Below are positions 9,318 to 18,721 of a stretch of DNA of 50,466 nt, one piece after another; the stretch's first letter is position 1; every line of letters starts with the position of its first letter. The notes beneath the pieces are model-generated. The model searched no databases and was not told where the DNA came from. It saw only the letters and a program-made list of their open reading frames with translations. Origin of the DNA: an uncultured Pseudomonadota bacterium (GTDB taxonomy: Bacteria; Pseudomonadota; Gammaproteobacteria; Burkholderiales; Rhodocyclaceae); assembly GCA_903951825.1 (NCBI GenBank), contig CAJBDJ010000047.1, positions 1 to 50,466 on the forward strand. Reading direction: 5' to 3'. The position numbers and the translations under genes are program-made.

Positions 9318-10070
9318 ATGACTGAACTCAAACCCCGCAAAACCCTCTTCAACCCAGGGCTAAAACGGCGCGGGATTTATATTTTGCCGAATTTGTTTAC
9401 GACAGCGGCTTTGTTTGCCGGTTTCTTTGCCATTGTTCAGGCGATGCAGGGTGATTTTGAGCGGGCGGCCATGGCTATTTTTATTGCCATGGTGCTTGAC
9501 GGGCTTGACGGGCGCGTCGCGCGGATGACGAATACCCAATCTGCTTTTGGTGCCGAATACGATTCGCTCTCCGACATGGTCAGCTTCGGGGCGGCGCCTG
9601 CGCTGGTGATGTATGAATGGGCTCTGCGCGATCTTGGGCGCCTGGGCTGGGTCGCAGCCTTCATTTATTGTGCCTGTGCCGCTTTGCGCCTGGCGCGTTT
9701 CAACACAACGCTTGAAGTCACCGATAAACGTTACTTTCAAGGTTTGCCCTCGCCGGCGGCGGCAGCTTTGGTTGCGGGACTAGTCTGGGTCATGATCGCA
9801 TCGGGGATTCCGGGTAGCGATTACCGCTGGTTCTCTTGTCTGGTTACTGTGTTTGCCGGGCTGACCATGGTTTCCAACATTCGTTATTACAGTTTTAAAG
9901 ATTTAAATCTGCGCAAAAGCGTTCCTTTCTTTGCGATTGCAGCCATTGCACTCGGGTTTGCACTGGTTTCCATCAGCCCGGAGATGACGCTGTTCGGATT
10001 TTTTGTTCTTTACGGCTTGTCGGGCTATGTTCTGGCGGCGATGGGTTTATTTAAACGCAAGATTGCCTGA
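9318..10070 (+). CDS. pssA: CDP-diacylglycerol--serine O-phosphatidyltransferase
   Basis: Integral membrane enzyme that makes phosphatidylserine from CDP-diacylglycerol and serine, leading to phosphatidylethanolamine. The 250-residue product carries the CDP-alcohol phosphotransferase signature DG-x2-AR-x8-G-x3-D-x3-D, seen as DGRVAR...[10 protein letters not shown] near residues 55-78. Several membrane segments follow, including the last one near 215-240. This is the membrane type, unlike the soluble phospholipase-D-like enzyme of Escherichia coli. It lies 14 bases before leuA, so the two are probably cotranscribed although unrelated in pathway; the ilv-pssA-leuA order is familiar in betaproteobacteria. 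Confidence 0.94.
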   Translation: MTELKPRKTLFNPGLKRRGIYILPNLFTTAALFAGFFAIVQAMQGDFERAAMAIFIAMVLDGLDGRVARMTNTQSAFGAEYDSLSDMVSFGAAPALVMYEWALRDLGRLGWVAAFIYCACAALRLARFNTTLEVTDKRYFQGLPSPAAAALVAGLVWVMIASGIPGSDYRWFSCLVTVFAGLTMVSNIRYYSFKDLNLRKSVPFFAIAAIALGFALVSISPEMTLFGFFVLYGLSGYVLAAMGLFKRKIA

Positions 10071-10084
10071 TTCCCGGAGTCAAC

Positions 10085-11626
10085 ATGAAACAACATTTGG
10101 TAATTTTTGACACGACCTTGCGTGACGGTGAGCAAAGCCCCGGCGCCTCGATGACCAAGGAAGAAAAGGTTCGTGTCGCTCGCCAGTTGGAAAAAATGCG
10201 CGTCGATGTGATTGAAGCCGGTTTTGCCGCAGCCTCCCCGGGTGATTTTGATTCCATCCACGCGATTGCCCAGGTGGTCAAGGATTCGACAGTATGCTCG
10301 CTGGCCAGAGCCAACGAAAACGACATTCGTCGTTCCGGCGAGGCGATCAAGCCTGCGAGGTCAGGGCGGATTCATACCTTCATTGCCACCTCCCCGATCC
10401 ACATGGAAAAGAAATTGCGCATGTCGCCGGATCAGGTGGTCGAGCAGGCGATCAAGGCGATTGCTTGGGCGCGTGAGTACACCGATGACGTCGAGTTTTC
10501 GGCCGAGGATGCGGGGCGCTCGGAGATTGATTTCCTTTGCCGAATTTTTGACGAGGTAATCAAGGCGGGGGCGACAACGATCAATGTTCCGGATACCGTG
10601 GGCTACAACATTCCCTTCCAGTACGCCGAAACCATGCGCCAGTTGATCGAGCGTGTGCCCAATTCGGACAAGGTCATATGGTCGGTGCATTGCCACAACG
10701 ACCTCGGGTTGGCCGTCTCAAACTCGTTGGCCGCTGTTTTGGCGGGAGCGCGTCAGATCGAATGTACGATCAACGGGCTCGGTGAACGTGCCGGTAATGC
10801 TTCACTGGAAGAGGTCGTCATGGCTGTCCGGACGCGCGCTGATGTTTTTCCGGTTGAGACCCGCATCGATGCTACGCAAATTGTTCCCGCTTCCAAGCTG
10901 GTTTCCCAGATTACCGGTTATCCCGTACAGCCAAACAAGGCTGTCGTCGGCGCCAATGCCTTTGCCCATGAATCGGGTATTCATCAGGATGGCGTCCTCA
11001 AGCATCGCGAAACCTACGAGATCATGCGCGCCCAGGATGTCGGCTGGACGCAGAACAAGCTGGTTCTCGGCAAACATTCCGGACGTAACGCATTCAAGAG
11101 CCGTTTGCTGGAGCTGGGCATCGAACTGGATAGCGACGAATCTCTGAATACGGCTTTTGCCCGTTTCAAGGAATTGGCTGATCGCAAGCACGAAATTTTC
11201 GACGAAGACCTTCATGCCCTGGTTTCTGATGAATTGGTGACCCCCGAACATGAGCATTACAAGCTCGTTTACTCGCACGTTTGCTCGGAAACAGGCGAAA
11301 TGCCTTTTGCCAAAGTCATTCTCAGTGTAGGCGGTGAGGAATATAAGGGCGAGGCGGGCGGCGGCGGCCCAGTCGACGCGACCTTCAAGGCGATAGAAAG
11401 TATCGTTGGCAGTGGAGCCGAGTTACTGCTTTATTCGGTTAATGCGATTACCACCGGCACCGATGCGCAAGGTGAGGTAACGACTCGTCTTGCGCGCGGT
11501 GGGCGGATTGTTAACGGCAACGGAGCCGATACGGATATCGTCATCGCCTCGGCGCGCTCTTATTTGAATGCGCTGAACAAGCTCCATATCAGTTCAGACA
11601 AGGTCAGGGCGCAGGGCGACGTTTGA
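10085..11626 (+). CDS. leuA: 2-isopropylmalate synthase
   Basis: Catalyses the first committed step of leucine synthesis: acetyl-CoA plus 2-oxoisovalerate to 2-isopropylmalate. The 513-residue length is that of the long LeuA1-type enzyme. The TIM barrel opens with [16 protein letters not shown] (about residues 8-23), and the metal-binding [16 protein letters not shown] lies near residues 203-218. The C-terminal LeuA regulatory domain, from about residue 390, contains the leucine feedback site ([19 protein letters not shown]). The start follows a GGAGTCAAC ribosome site. It extends the branched-chain amino-acid block begun by ilvI. Confidence 0.96.
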   Translation: MKQHLVIFDTTLRDGEQSPGASMTKEEKVRVARQLEKMRVDVIEAGFAAASPGDFDSIHAIAQVVKDSTVCSLARANENDIRRSGEAIKPARSGRIHTFIATSPIHMEKKLRMSPDQVVEQAIKAIAWAREYTDDVEFSAEDAGRSEIDFLCRIFDEVIKAGATTINVPDTVGYNIPFQYAETMRQLIERVPNSDKVIWSVHCHNDLGLAVSNSLAAVLAGARQIECTINGLGERAGNASLEEVVMAVRTRADVFPVETRIDATQIVPASKLVSQITGYPVQPNKAVVGANAFAHESGIHQDGVLKHRETYEIMRAQDVGWTQNKLVLGKHSGRNAFKSRLLELGIELDSDESLNTAFARFKELADRKHEIFDEDLHALVSDELVTPEHEHYKLVYSHVCSETGEMPFAKVILSVGGEEYKGEAGGGGPVDATFKAIESIVGSGAELLLYSVNAITTGTDAQGEVTTRLARGGRIVNGNGADTDIVIASARSYLNALNKLHISSDKVRAQGDV

Positions 11627-11655
11627 ATCCTTCCGGCAGCCGCCGATGGCACTGA

Positions 11656-12021
11656 TCAACGAATAGCGGATTTTTCTGATTGGGTTGGGCGGCTTGCGCG
11701 AAGGTAGAGGATACAGCTTGCAAACAGCAAGGTGCTCAGCGCGACCTCGCCGACTGCCAATTGCTGTGCCAATCCATGCTCGGTGGTGGCGCGGGTTAGT
11801 CCTTCAAGTAGATAAAACTGTAGAAAAAGCGATAGCCATTGATAGGTATAACGCTTACCCCGCAGAATGCCGAAAAGCGGAGCGAGCAAGAACACCGCCT
11901 TGAGCGCCAGCCAAGAACCCCCGGGTTTGAGAGGAGCCCACCAGAGTTCCCAGCCAAGACAGAGGAAAATCAGTGCAATCAGGCTGGCGCTGGCAATCAG
12001 TTGGTAACGGACAGCACTCAT
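11656..12021 (-). CDS. DUF2069 membrane protein
   Basis: A 121-residue predicted inner-membrane protein with about four hydrophobic segments (near residues 9-28, 40-55, 62-75 and 90-108). The WELWWAPLKPGGSWLALKA stretch and the GKRYTYQWLS motif agree with the DUF2069 family, whose function is unknown. Its ATG overlaps the stop of the upstream WrbA-like gene by four bases, so the two are translationally coupled. This pairing is common in betaproteobacteria and hints at a shared role that I cannot name. It converges with leuA. Confidence 0.82.
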   Translation of the reverse strand: MSAVRYQLIASASLIALIFLCLGWELWWAPLKPGGSWLALKAVFLLAPLFGILRGKRYTYQWLSLFLQFYLLEGLTRATTEHGLAQQLAVGEVALSTLLFASCILYLRASRPTQSEKSAIR

Positions 12022-12614
12022 GGTCGGCTCAGTTTTTTAGCCAAATGTGCCAGTCGATGGCCCTGGGCAAAGGCGAGACGACTTTCTGCATCGGTTAGTA
12101 GCGAACTACCATTCTTGCCAGCGACATGGCTGACGCCATAGGGAGTACCACCTTTTTCGGTGGTGGCTAATTCCGGTTCGGCAAAAGGTAGTCCCATGAT
12201 GAGCATTCCGTGATGAAGCAAGGGCAACATCATTGACAGTAGTGTCGATTCATTTCCCCCGTGCTGACTCGCACTGGAAGTAAAAACACTGGCTGGCTTA
12301 CCCGCGAGCGTCGCGTTGTGCCACTCCGCAATGCTACTGTCCCAAAAATACTTCATTGGAGCCGCCATGTTTCCGAAGCGTACCGGGCTTCCCAGAGCGA
12401 GACCAACGCACTCGTCGAGATCACTGGCGTCGACATAAGGTGCGCCACTGACCGGAACAGTCGGGGCGATAGCTTCGCAAACTGTTGAGACGCGCGGCAC
12501 GGTACGCAAACGCGCATGCATGTCGGCCACAGACTCGATACCCAAGGCAATTCGCTCTGCCAATGCGCGCACTGAACCGTGGTGACTGTAGTAGAGAACA
12601 AGAATTTCCATCAT
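12018..12614 (-). CDS. WrbA-like NAD(P)H:quinone oxidoreductase
   Basis: FMN-binding flavodoxin-fold protein that likely performs two-electron quinone reduction and protects against redox cycling. The 198-residue product begins EILVLYYSHHGSVRALAE, the FMN phosphate-binding loop (SHHGSV replaces the usual SxTGNT-type loop, as in WrbA). GSPVRFGNMAAPMKYFWD near residues 75-92 and SASQHGGNESTL near 112-123 are WrbA-type flavin-contact regions. It is coupled to the DUF2069 gene. A TATAAT lies only six bases upstream of the first ATG, so the mRNA may be leaderless. Substrate not deducible from sequence. Confidence 0.88.
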   Translation of the reverse strand: MMEILVLYYSHHGSVRALAERIALGIESVADMHARLRTVPRVSTVCEAIAPTVPVSGAPYVDASDLDECVGLALGSPVRFGNMAAPMKYFWDSSIAEWHNATLAGKPASVFTSSASQHGGNESTLLSMMLPLLHHGMLIMGLPFAEPELATTEKGGTPYGVSHVAGKNGSSLLTDAESRLAFAQGHRLAHLAKKLSRP

Positions 12615-12620
12615 TCTTCG

Positions 12621-12649
12621 ATTATACGCAGGCGAATGAAGGGTGTCGG
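12621..12649 (-). promoter_or_regulatory. Candidate promoter for the wrbA-like gene
   Basis: On the minus strand CCGACA (12649-12644) is followed after 17 bases by a perfect TATAAT (12626-12621). The expected transcription start falls at or within a base or two of the gene's first ATG (12614), and no Shine-Dalgarno sequence can fit. Confidence 0.45.
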
Positions 12650-12748
12650 GATGATCAGCCCTTGCTGCGCTTTCAATCTGCAGTGCATTTGCGCGTTGTC
12701 GTAGATGTACCTTGCTTGGTCTTACACGCTCTTGTGTCCGCTGTTTAT

Positions 12749-12778
12749 TGACCTTTGGTGCTAGAGGTCACTATAATC
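12749..12778 (+). promoter_or_regulatory. Sigma-70 promoter for tpiA-secG-nuo block
   Basis: TTGACC (12749-12754) and a perfect TATAAT (12773-12778) are separated by 18 bases, 33 bases upstream of the tpiA ATG. It is one of the two closest matches to consensus in the window and is suitably placed to drive tpiA, secG, the tRNA and perhaps the nuo operon. Confidence 0.75.
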
Positions 12779-12810
12779 AGAAGGTTTTTAGCTAACTTGA
12801 CTGATACCCC

Positions 12811-13560
12811 ATGCGTAGAAAATTGGTTGCCGGTAATTGGAAAATGCACGGAAGCCTCAAAAAAAATGCCGCTCTGCTTAATTCCGTAAGGGCTCTGTCC
12901 CCGGGGCTTGATTGCGATATTGCAGTCTGCGTTCCGTATCCCTATTTGGCGCAAGCTCAAGCTTTGCTTGATGGGTCAAAAATTGCTTTGGGGGCTCAAA
13001 ATTTGAGTGAGCATGAGGCGGGTGCTTTTACGGGCGAAGTATCGGCTGTGATGCTTGGCGAATTTGCTTGTCGTTATGTTTTGGTGGGGCACTCAGAGCG
13101 GCGTTCTATCTACGGCGAAAGCGATGCTCTTGTGGCAGAAAAATTTGTTGCTGCGGTAAATCATGGTTTAGTGCCAATTCTATGCGTTGGCGAAAAACTT
13201 GATGAGCGTGAGGGTGGTTGCACAGAGCAGGTGGTCGCTCGGCAAATGTCTGCAGTCATTGAGCGTGCCGGTGTGGCTGCCTTCGCCAAAGCGGTTGTTG
13301 CTTATGAGCCGGTCTGGGCTATTGGTACCGGTATGACGGCATCGCCGGCGCAGGCGCAGGATGTGCATTGTGCCATTCGTGCTCAGGTCGCAGCGCTTGA
13401 TTCGGGTCTGGCTGATGGCTTGCGTATCCTCTATGGTGGTAGTGTCAAACCGCAGAACGCGAGAGAGTTGTTTTCCCAGTCGGATATTGATGGTGGCTTG
13501 ATTGGCGGGGCTGCCTTGGTTGCAGATGACTTTCTGGCAATTTGCCGGGCTGCGATTTAA
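12811..13560 (+). CDS. tpiA: Triose-phosphate isomerase
   Basis: Cytosolic (beta/alpha)8 enzyme that interconverts dihydroxyacetone phosphate and glyceraldehyde 3-phosphate. The 249-residue product has the complete active site: Asn9 and Lys11 in AGNWKM, electrophilic His94 in LVGHSERR, and base Glu166 in [11 protein letters not shown], followed by the flexible loop. The phosphate-binding GGSVKP and GGLIGGAAL stretches are near the C-terminus. tpiA directly before secG and the nuo cluster is the standard order in betaproteobacteria. Confidence 0.97.
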   Translation: MRRKLVAGNWKMHGSLKKNAALLNSVRALSPGLDCDIAVCVPYPYLAQAQALLDGSKIALGAQNLSEHEAGAFTGEVSAVMLGEFACRYVLVGHSERRSIYGESDALVAEKFVAAVNHGLVPILCVGEKLDEREGGCTEQVVARQMSAVIERAGVAAFAKAVVAYEPVWAIGTGMTASPAQAQDVHCAIRAQVAALDSGLADGLRILYGGSVKPQNARELFSQSDIDGGLIGGAALVADDFLAICRAAI

Positions 13561-13572
13561 TAGGCGGAAAAA

Positions 13573-13944
13573 ATGGACTTGCTCTTCTCGTTTTTACTCA
13601 CCATTCACATCTTGGTCGCGGTTGCAATTATCGGTCTCGTATTAATGCAGCACGGTAAAGGTGCAGATATGGGCGCTGCTTTCGGAAGTGGTGCTTCCGG
13701 TAGTTTGTTCGGTTCTTCAGGTTCTGCGAATTTTCTCAGTCGGATGACGGGAGTGTTGGCGGCAGTTTTTTTTGCTACTAGCTTGTTGCTGGCATATGTT
13801 GCTTCAGGAAAGCCAAAAACGGCTGGCAGTGTGATGCAGGAAGCGGTAGAATCAAAATCCGTTACGCCAGCGACCTCTTCCGGGATTGACGCTTCTTCGG
13901 GAGGGGGGGGGCAAGCTTCAAAAGCGAAAGAAATACCTAAGTAA
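13573..13944 (+). CDS. secG: Preprotein translocase subunit SecG
   Basis: Small inner-membrane subunit of the SecYEG translocon that assists protein export. The 123-residue product has two membrane segments (about residues 5-25 and 55-75) separated by the conserved loop QHGKGADMGAAFGSGASGSLFGSSGSANFLSR, in which GKGADMGAAFG is diagnostic. The C-terminal tail is a low-complexity Ser/Gly/Ala-rich region ending in KAKEIPK, usual for proteobacterial SecG. A GGCGGAAAAA ribosome site precedes the ATG. It lies 12 bases after tpiA and 52 before the tRNA gene. Confidence 0.93.
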   Translation: MDLLFSFLLTIHILVAVAIIGLVLMQHGKGADMGAAFGSGASGSLFGSSGSANFLSRMTGVLAAVFFATSLLLAYVASGKPKTAGSVMQEAVESKSVTPATSSGIDASSGGGGQASKAKEIPK

Positions 13945-13996
13945 ATGCAAGTCAACTTGATAGGCAATATCCCTCGCTGTTCAGGTTATAAATAGT

Positions 13997-14081
13997 GCCG
14001 ACGTGGTGAAATTGGTAGACACGCTATCTTGAGGGGGTAGTGGCGCAAGCTGTGCGAGTTCGAGTCTCGCCGTCGGCACCA
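13997..14081 (+). tRNA. tRNA-Leu (anticodon GAG)
   Basis: The 85-base cloverleaf has a perfect 7-bp acceptor stem (GCCGACG with CGTCGGC), discriminator A and an encoded CCA at 14079-14081. The D arm contains AAATTGGTAGAC. The anticodon stem CTATC/GGTAG holds the loop TTGAGGG with anticodon GAG, reading CUC and CUU leucine codons. The long variable arm (TGGCGCAAGCTGT region) is as expected for leucine, and the T loop is TTCGAGT. It lies between secG and nuoA on the same strand and is probably cut from the shared transcript. Confidence 0.97.
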
Positions 14082-14088
14082 AAAGCGG

Positions 14089-14110
14089 GTAGTTGCCTTG
14101 GGGCGGCTAC
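14089..14110 (+). other. Hairpin between tRNA-Leu and nuoA
   Basis: GTAGTTGCC (14089-14097) can pair over all nine positions, two of them G-T, with GGCGGCTAC (14102-14110) around a four-base loop TTGG. It begins eight bases after the tRNA CCA. No T run follows, so it is more likely an RNA-processing or stability element than a terminator. Confidence 0.5.
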
Positions 14111-14143
14111 ACCTAACAAGAAATTCAAAATTGGCGGCAGGTC

Positions 14144-14515
14144 ATGGAAAACTACTTTCCGATCTTGATGTTCGTCTTGGTGGGAGTCGCCATTGGTGTA
14201 TTGCCCATTGCAATGGGTTTTGTGCTGGCGCCAAATCGACCTGACCCAGAAAAAATTTCCCCCTATGAATGTGGTTTTGAGGCATTCGAGGATGCGCGGA
14301 TGAAATTTGATGTGCGCTACTACCTCGTTGCCATATTGTTTATTTTGTTCGATCTTGAAATTGCCTTTCTTTTTCCTTGGGCGTCGATCTTCAAAGATAT
14401 TGTTGCTAGCGATTCGGTCAGGTTTTTTGGCTTCATCGAGATGCTGATTTTCGTTTTTGTATTGCTCGTGGGCTACGTATATGCGTGGGCCAAGGGTGCG
14501 CTTGAGTGGGAATGA
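14144..14515 (+). CDS. nuoA: NADH-quinone oxidoreductase subunit A
   Basis: Membrane subunit of complex I near the quinone site. The 123-residue product has three membrane segments (about residues 8-30, 63-85 and 93-115). The long first loop contains the conserved PYECGFEAF stretch, including the cysteine whose accessibility changes in the active/deactive transition of mitochondrial complex [26 protein letters not shown], split here between two segments, is family-diagnostic. It opens the nuo cluster immediately after the tRNA and ends nine bases before nuoB. Confidence 0.96.
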   Translation: MENYFPILMFVLVGVAIGVLPIAMGFVLAPNRPDPEKISPYECGFEAFEDARMKFDVRYYLVAILFILFDLEIAFLFPWASIFKDIVASDSVRFFGFIEMLIFVFVLLVGYVYAWAKGALEWE

Positions 14516-14524
14516 GGTTCGGCA

Positions 14525-15001
14525 ATGGGTATTGAAGGTGTACTGCAAGAAGGTTTTGTTACCACTACGGCTGACAAATTGATCAATTACATGCGCACCG
14601 GTTCGATGTGGCCGATGACCTTCGGTTTGGCGTGCTGTGCGGTTGAAATGATTCACGCGGGTTGTTCGCGTTACGATCTTGATCGTTTTGGGGTTGTTTT
14701 TCGCGGCAGTCCGCGACAGTCCGATGTGATGATCGTCGCTGGAACGCTGACTAACAAAATGGCGCCGGCTTTGCGGAAGGTCTACGACCAAATGGCGGAG
14801 CCGCGCTGGGTTATTTCCATGGGGTCGTGCGCTAATGGCGGTGGCTATTATCATTACTCTTACTCGGTCGTGCGAGGTTGTGATCGGATTGTGCCGGTTG
14901 ATATTTATATCCCTGGATGCCCGCCGACTGCGGAGGCCTTGATTTATGGAATCATCCAGTTGCAAAACAAAATCCGTCGTACAAATACCATTGCTCGTTA
15001 A
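14525..15001 (+). CDS. nuoB: NADH-quinone oxidoreductase subunit B
   Basis: Peripheral-arm subunit of complex I carrying the terminal iron-sulfur cluster N2 that hands electrons to ubiquinone. The 158-residue product shows the tandem cysteines in [14 protein letters not shown] (about residues 35-48), a third ligand in [13 protein letters not shown] (near 100) and a fourth in [12 protein letters not shown] (near 136). All four ligands are present. It lies nine bases after nuoA. Confidence 0.97.
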   Translation: MGIEGVLQEGFVTTTADKLINYMRTGSMWPMTFGLACCAVEMIHAGCSRYDLDRFGVVFRGSPRQSDVMIVAGTLTNKMAPALRKVYDQMAEPRWVISMGSCANGGGYYHYSYSVVRGCDRIVPVDIYIPGCPPTAEALIYGIIQLQNKIRRTNTIAR

Positions 15002-15020
15002 TTGCCGGGGCTAAAAGAAT

Positions 15021-15626
15021 ATGTCTGCGAAGCTGGAACTGCTTAGCCAAAAACTGCAAGAGAATTTTGGTGGCAAACTGAAGTTGCTCAAGACAGCTTT
15101 ATGTGAAGTAACCATTGAAGTTGCTGCGGTCGATTACCTTATGGTAATGAAAGCTCTTCGTGATCAGCCTGACTTTTGTTTTGACGAACTAAGCGATCTG
15201 TGTGCTATTGATTATTCTACTTATGGGGAAGGCGCTTGGACTGGTAAACGTTTCGCCGTTGTTTCCCACTTATTATCAATAACTCATAATTGGCGTTTGC
15301 GTGTCCGTGTTTTTGCTGAAGATGATCAATTTCCGGTGATTGATTCAATCACCAGCATCTGGAATAGTGTTAACTGGTTTGAGCGTGAAGCCTTCGATCT
15401 TTTTGGTATCGCTTTTGCGGGGCATGAAGATTTGCGTCGTATTTTGACTGATTATGGGTTTATCGGCCATCCATTCCGCAAGGATTTTCCGATTTCTGGT
15501 TACGTTGAAATGCGGTATGACCCTGATCAAGCTCGCGTAATCTATCAGCCTGTGACGATTGAGCCACGTGAAAATACACCGCGTATTTTGCGCGAAGATA
15601 GCTTCGGGGATGTAAGGCATGGCTGA
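15021..15626 (+). CDS. nuoC: NADH-quinone oxidoreductase subunit C
   Basis: 30-kDa subunit of the complex I connecting arm, without redox centres. The 201-residue product has the signature [22 protein letters not shown] near residues 120-141, followed by [13 protein letters not shown]. Unlike Escherichia coli, where nuoC and nuoD are fused, the two are separate here, overlapping by eight bases. Base composition is somewhat more AT-rich than that of neighbours, within the normal range for this cluster. Confidence 0.96.
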   Translation: MSAKLELLSQKLQENFGGKLKLLKTALCEVTIEVAAVDYLMVMKALRDQPDFCFDELSDLCAIDYSTYGEGAWTGKRFAVVSHLLSITHNWRLRVRVFAEDDQFPVIDSITSIWNSVNWFEREAFDLFGIAFAGHEDLRRILTDYGFIGHPFRKDFPISGYVEMRYDPDQARVIYQPVTIEPRENTPRILREDSFGDVRHG

Positions 15627-16872
15627 TATTCGTAATTTCACGCTTAATTTCGGTCCGCAGCACCCGGCTGCCCACGGTGTGCTGCGTTTGGTGCTTGAGC
15701 TTGATGGAGAGGTTGTTCAGCGAGCAGACCCACATATTGGCTTGCTTCATCGGGCTACTGAAAAACTCGCTGAAACAAAGACATGGCTTCAATCTGTTCC
15801 TTATATGGATCGATTGGATTACGTCTCAATGATGTGCAATGAGCACGCCTATTGTTTGGCAACGGAAAAATTGCTCGGGATAGAGGTTCCTGAACGTGGT
15901 AAATATATCCGCGTCATGTTCGACGAAGTGACGCGTATCCTCAATCACTTGTTGTGGATTGGGTGCCACGCGCTAGACGTTGGTGCCATGACTATGGCGC
16001 TCTACACTTTTCGTGAGCGCGAAGACCTTATGGATGCCTATGAGGCGGTGTCCGGTGCGCGCTTGCATGCCGCTTATTATCGTCCGGGCGGGGTTTATCG
16101 AGATCTCCCGGATCATATGCCGCAATATGAATCATCAACTTGGACGAGTGGCAAAAAAGCCAAAGAGCTCAACCAAAATCGCAGCGGCTCCCTGTTGGAT
16201 TTTCTTGAAGACTTTACTAGCCGATTTCCAACCTATCACAGCGAATATCACACACTGTTAACCGATAATCGCATCTGGAAGCAGCGTTTGGTTAATGTCG
16301 GCGTTGTAGCACCCGAGCGAGCTCTGCAGTTGGGTTTTACCGGCGCAATGTTGCGCGGCTCCGGTTTTGCATGGGATTTGCGTAAGAAGCAACCCTATGC
16401 CGCATACGACAAAGTCGATTTTGATGTGCCGGTTGGTGTAAATGGTGATAGCTATGATCGTTATCTGGTTCGTATGGAAGAAATGCTTCAGTCGAACAAG
16501 ATCATCAAACAGTGCATTGCTTGGCTGCGTAAAAATCCTGGGCCGGTGATTACCGAAAATTACAAAGTTGCACCGCCTCCACGTGAAAAAATGAAAACCA
16601 ACATGGAAGAGCTGATTCATCACTTCAAGCTGTTCACGGAGGGTATACATGTTCCGCCGGGTGAGGCTTATGCAGCGATTGAACACCCCAAGGGTGAGTT
16701 CGGTATCTATTTTGTTTCTGATGGCGCTAACAAGCCTTACCGAATGAAAATTCGTGCTCCTGGCTATGTTCACCTTTCGGCGATGGACGAGATGGCGCGC
16801 GGTCACATGATCGCTGACGTCGTCACGATCATTGGTTCCCAAGATATTGTGTTTGGCGAGATAGACCGCTAA
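15619..16872 (+). CDS. nuoD: NADH-quinone oxidoreductase subunit D
   Basis: 49-kDa subunit that, with NuoB, forms the ubiquinone-binding cavity of complex I. The 417-residue product opens with the characteristic [20 protein letters not shown], which supplies the quinone-headgroup histidine, and contains [13 protein letters not shown] near residue 45. The C-terminus carries the family ending [14 protein letters not shown]. It overlaps nuoC by eight bases and nuoE by one (TAATG), so translation is coupled across the three. Confidence 0.97.
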   Translation: MADIRNFTLNFGPQHPAAHGVLRLVLELDGEVVQRADPHIGLLHRATEKLAETKTWLQSVPYMDRLDYVSMMCNEHAYCLATEKLLGIEVPERGKYIRVMFDEVTRILNHLLWIGCHALDVGAMTMALYTFREREDLMDAYEAVSGARLHAAYYRPGGVYRDLPDHMPQYESSTWTSGKKAKELNQNRSGSLLDFLEDFTSRFPTYHSEYHTLLTDNRIWKQRLVNVGVVAPERALQLGFTGAMLRGSGFAWDLRKKQPYAAYDKVDFDVPVGVNGDSYDRYLVRMEEMLQSNKIIKQCIAWLRKNPGPVITENYKVAPPPREKMKTNMEELIHHFKLFTEGIHVPPGEAYAAIEHPKGEFGIYFVSDGANKPYRMKIRAPGYVHLSAMDEMARGHMIADVVTIIGSQDIVFGEIDR

Positions 16873-17345
16873 TGTTTTCCGCTGAGACCCTACAGAAGTT
16901 CGCCCGGGAAGTTGATAAATACCCGGTGACTCACAAGCAGTCGGCCGTCATGGCTTGTCTGGCAATTGCTCAGGAAGAAATCGGCTGGTTGCCGCCTGAG
17001 TCAATTGAAAAAGTAGCCGATTATCTCGAGATGCCGGCGATGGCCGCTTACGAGGTGGCCACTTTTTACAACATGTACGACTTGAAGCCGGTTGGCAAGT
17101 ACAAAATCACTGTATGCACTAATCTGCCTTGTGCCCTCTCTGGAGGCTACCATGCTGCCGATTACCTTCGAAAAAAACTCGGTATCGGTTTTGGCGAGAC
17201 GACGGCAGATGGAAAGTTCACCTTGAAAGAGGGAGAGTGCATGGGGGCTTGTGGTGATGCACCGGTATTGATTGTGAACAATCGTTCAATGTGTAGTCAC
17301 ATGCATCCAGAGCATATAGACAAGTTGCTTGAGGAGTGTCAATAA
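16872..17345 (+). CDS. nuoE: NADH-quinone oxidoreductase subunit E
   Basis: 24-kDa thioredoxin-like ferredoxin subunit of the NADH dehydrogenase module, holding the [2Fe-2S] cluster N1a. The 157-residue product has all four cysteine ligands: CTNLPC near residues 80-85 and CMGAC near 123-127. The first half is the helical [15 protein letters not shown] bundle. Its stop overlaps the nuoF ATG by one base. Confidence 0.96.
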   Translation: MFSAETLQKFAREVDKYPVTHKQSAVMACLAIAQEEIGWLPPESIEKVADYLEMPAMAAYEVATFYNMYDLKPVGKYKITVCTNLPCALSGGYHAADYLRKKLGIGFGETTADGKFTLKEGECMGACGDAPVLIVNNRSMCSHMHPEHIDKLLEECQ

Positions 17346-18667
17346 TGGCAATGCTCGGTTCGATCAACGGCTTGCTGATGGAAGGTCTTGATGGGGATAA
17401 TACGTGGGCGCTTCAGGACTACGTCGCACGCGGAGGTTATTCCCAGTTGCGGAGAATTCTCGGCGACAAGATTACCCAAGAAGAGGTGATCGGCGAAGTC
17501 AAAAAATCTGTCCTGCGTGGTCGTGGAGGTGCAGGTTTTCCGACTGGTCTTAAATGGTCTTTCATGCCGCGATCGTTTCCCGGCGATAAATATGTTGTCT
17601 GTAATACTGACGAGGGTGAGCCCGGGACTTTCAAAGACCGTGACATCATGCGTTACAACCCGCATGCGGTTATTGAAGGTATGGTAATCGCTGCCTATGC
17701 GATGGGTGCCAACCGTGGTTACAACTATATACACGGTGAAATTTGGGACATTTACAAGCGTTTCGAAGAGGCCCTCGACCAAGCGCGTGCTGCAGGTTTT
17801 TTAGGTCAGAACATCCTCGGATCCGGTTTTGGTTTTGAGCTTTTTGCACACCACGGTTATGGCGCCTACATTTGCGGAGAGGAAACCTCTTTGCTGGAGT
17901 CGATCGAAGGTAAAAAAGGACAGCCTCGCTTCAAGCCGCCCTTTCCAGCCTCTTTTGGTTTGTATGGTAAGCCAACGACCATCAACAACACGGAAACCTT
18001 TGCGGCCATCCCGTTTATTCTGAAAATTAGTGGTGAGGAATTTCTCAATCTTGGTAAACCAAACAATGGCGGAACCAAGTTGTTTTCTGTATCCGGTCAT
18101 GTGAATCGTCCTGGAAATTATGAAATCCCACTCGGTACCCCGTTTGCAACATTGCTAGAGATGTGCGGTGGTATGCGTGGCGGACGCAAGATCAAGGCTG
18201 TGATACCTGGCGGTTCGTCAGCACCCGTAATACCGGGTGACGTCATGATGGATACAACTATGGATTATGACGGAATCAGCAAAGCTGGCTCCATGCTTGG
18301 TTCCGGTGCGGTAATTGTCATGGATGAGACTGTCTGCATGGTTAAAGCGCTTGAGCGGCTCTCTTTTTTTTACTACGAAGAATCATGCGGGCAATGTACT
18401 CCCTGTCGGGAAGGTACGGCATGGATGTACAAGGTCGTTCACCGCATCGAAAGCGGCTTGGGAAAGCCTGGCGACTTGGATCTTCTGAACGGCGTGTTGG
18501 GCAATATCATGGGTCGCACAATTTGTGCCCTGGGTGATGCTGCTGCGCTTCCGGTTCAGAGTTTTCTCAAGCACTTCGGTAAGGAATTCGAGCACCATAT
18601 TGAACACAAGTCCTGCCTCGTCCCCAAAGATGTTCAGTGGGCGGGCAGTGGTTTCCACGTGGCTTAG
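17345..18667 (+). CDS. nuoF: NADH-quinone oxidoreductase subunit F
   Basis: 51-kDa subunit that binds FMN and NADH and carries the [4Fe-4S] cluster N3. The 440-residue product contains the NADH/FMN glycine-rich stretch [17 protein letters not shown] (near residues 55-72), [14 protein letters not shown], and the cluster motif [13 protein letters not shown] near 350 with the fourth cysteine in [10 protein letters not shown] start at ATG 17345, which overlaps the nuoE stop; a GTG nine bases earlier is in frame but inside nuoE. Confidence 0.97.
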   Translation: MAMLGSINGLLMEGLDGDNTWALQDYVARGGYSQLRRILGDKITQEEVIGEVKKSVLRGRGGAGFPTGLKWSFMPRSFPGDKYVVCNTDEGEPGTFKDRDIMRYNPHAVIEGMVIAAYAMGANRGYNYIHGEIWDIYKRFEEALDQARAAGFLGQNILGSGFGFELFAHHGYGAYICGEETSLLESIEGKKGQPRFKPPFPASFGLYGKPTTINNTETFAAIPFILKISGEEFLNLGKPNNGGTKLFSVSGHVNRPGNYEIPLGTPFATLLEMCGGMRGGRKIKAVIPGGSSAPVIPGDVMMDTTMDYDGISKAGSMLGSGAVIVMDETVCMVKALERLSFFYYEESCGQCTPCREGTAWMYKVVHRIESGLGKPGDLDLLNGVLGNIMGRTICALGDAAALPVQSFLKHFGKEFEHHIEHKSCLVPKDVQWAGSGFHVA

Positions 18668-18721
18668 CCGTCCGAAACCTCCGAACGACATCAACGAAGG
18701 CACTTGCAACAAGGTAGCGAC

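Noticed and set aside
14024-14965. 313-codon open frame on the minus strand across the tRNA, nuoA and nuoB
   Set aside because: It is antisense to three certain genes, has a composition rich in His, Asn and Arg, and resembles no family.
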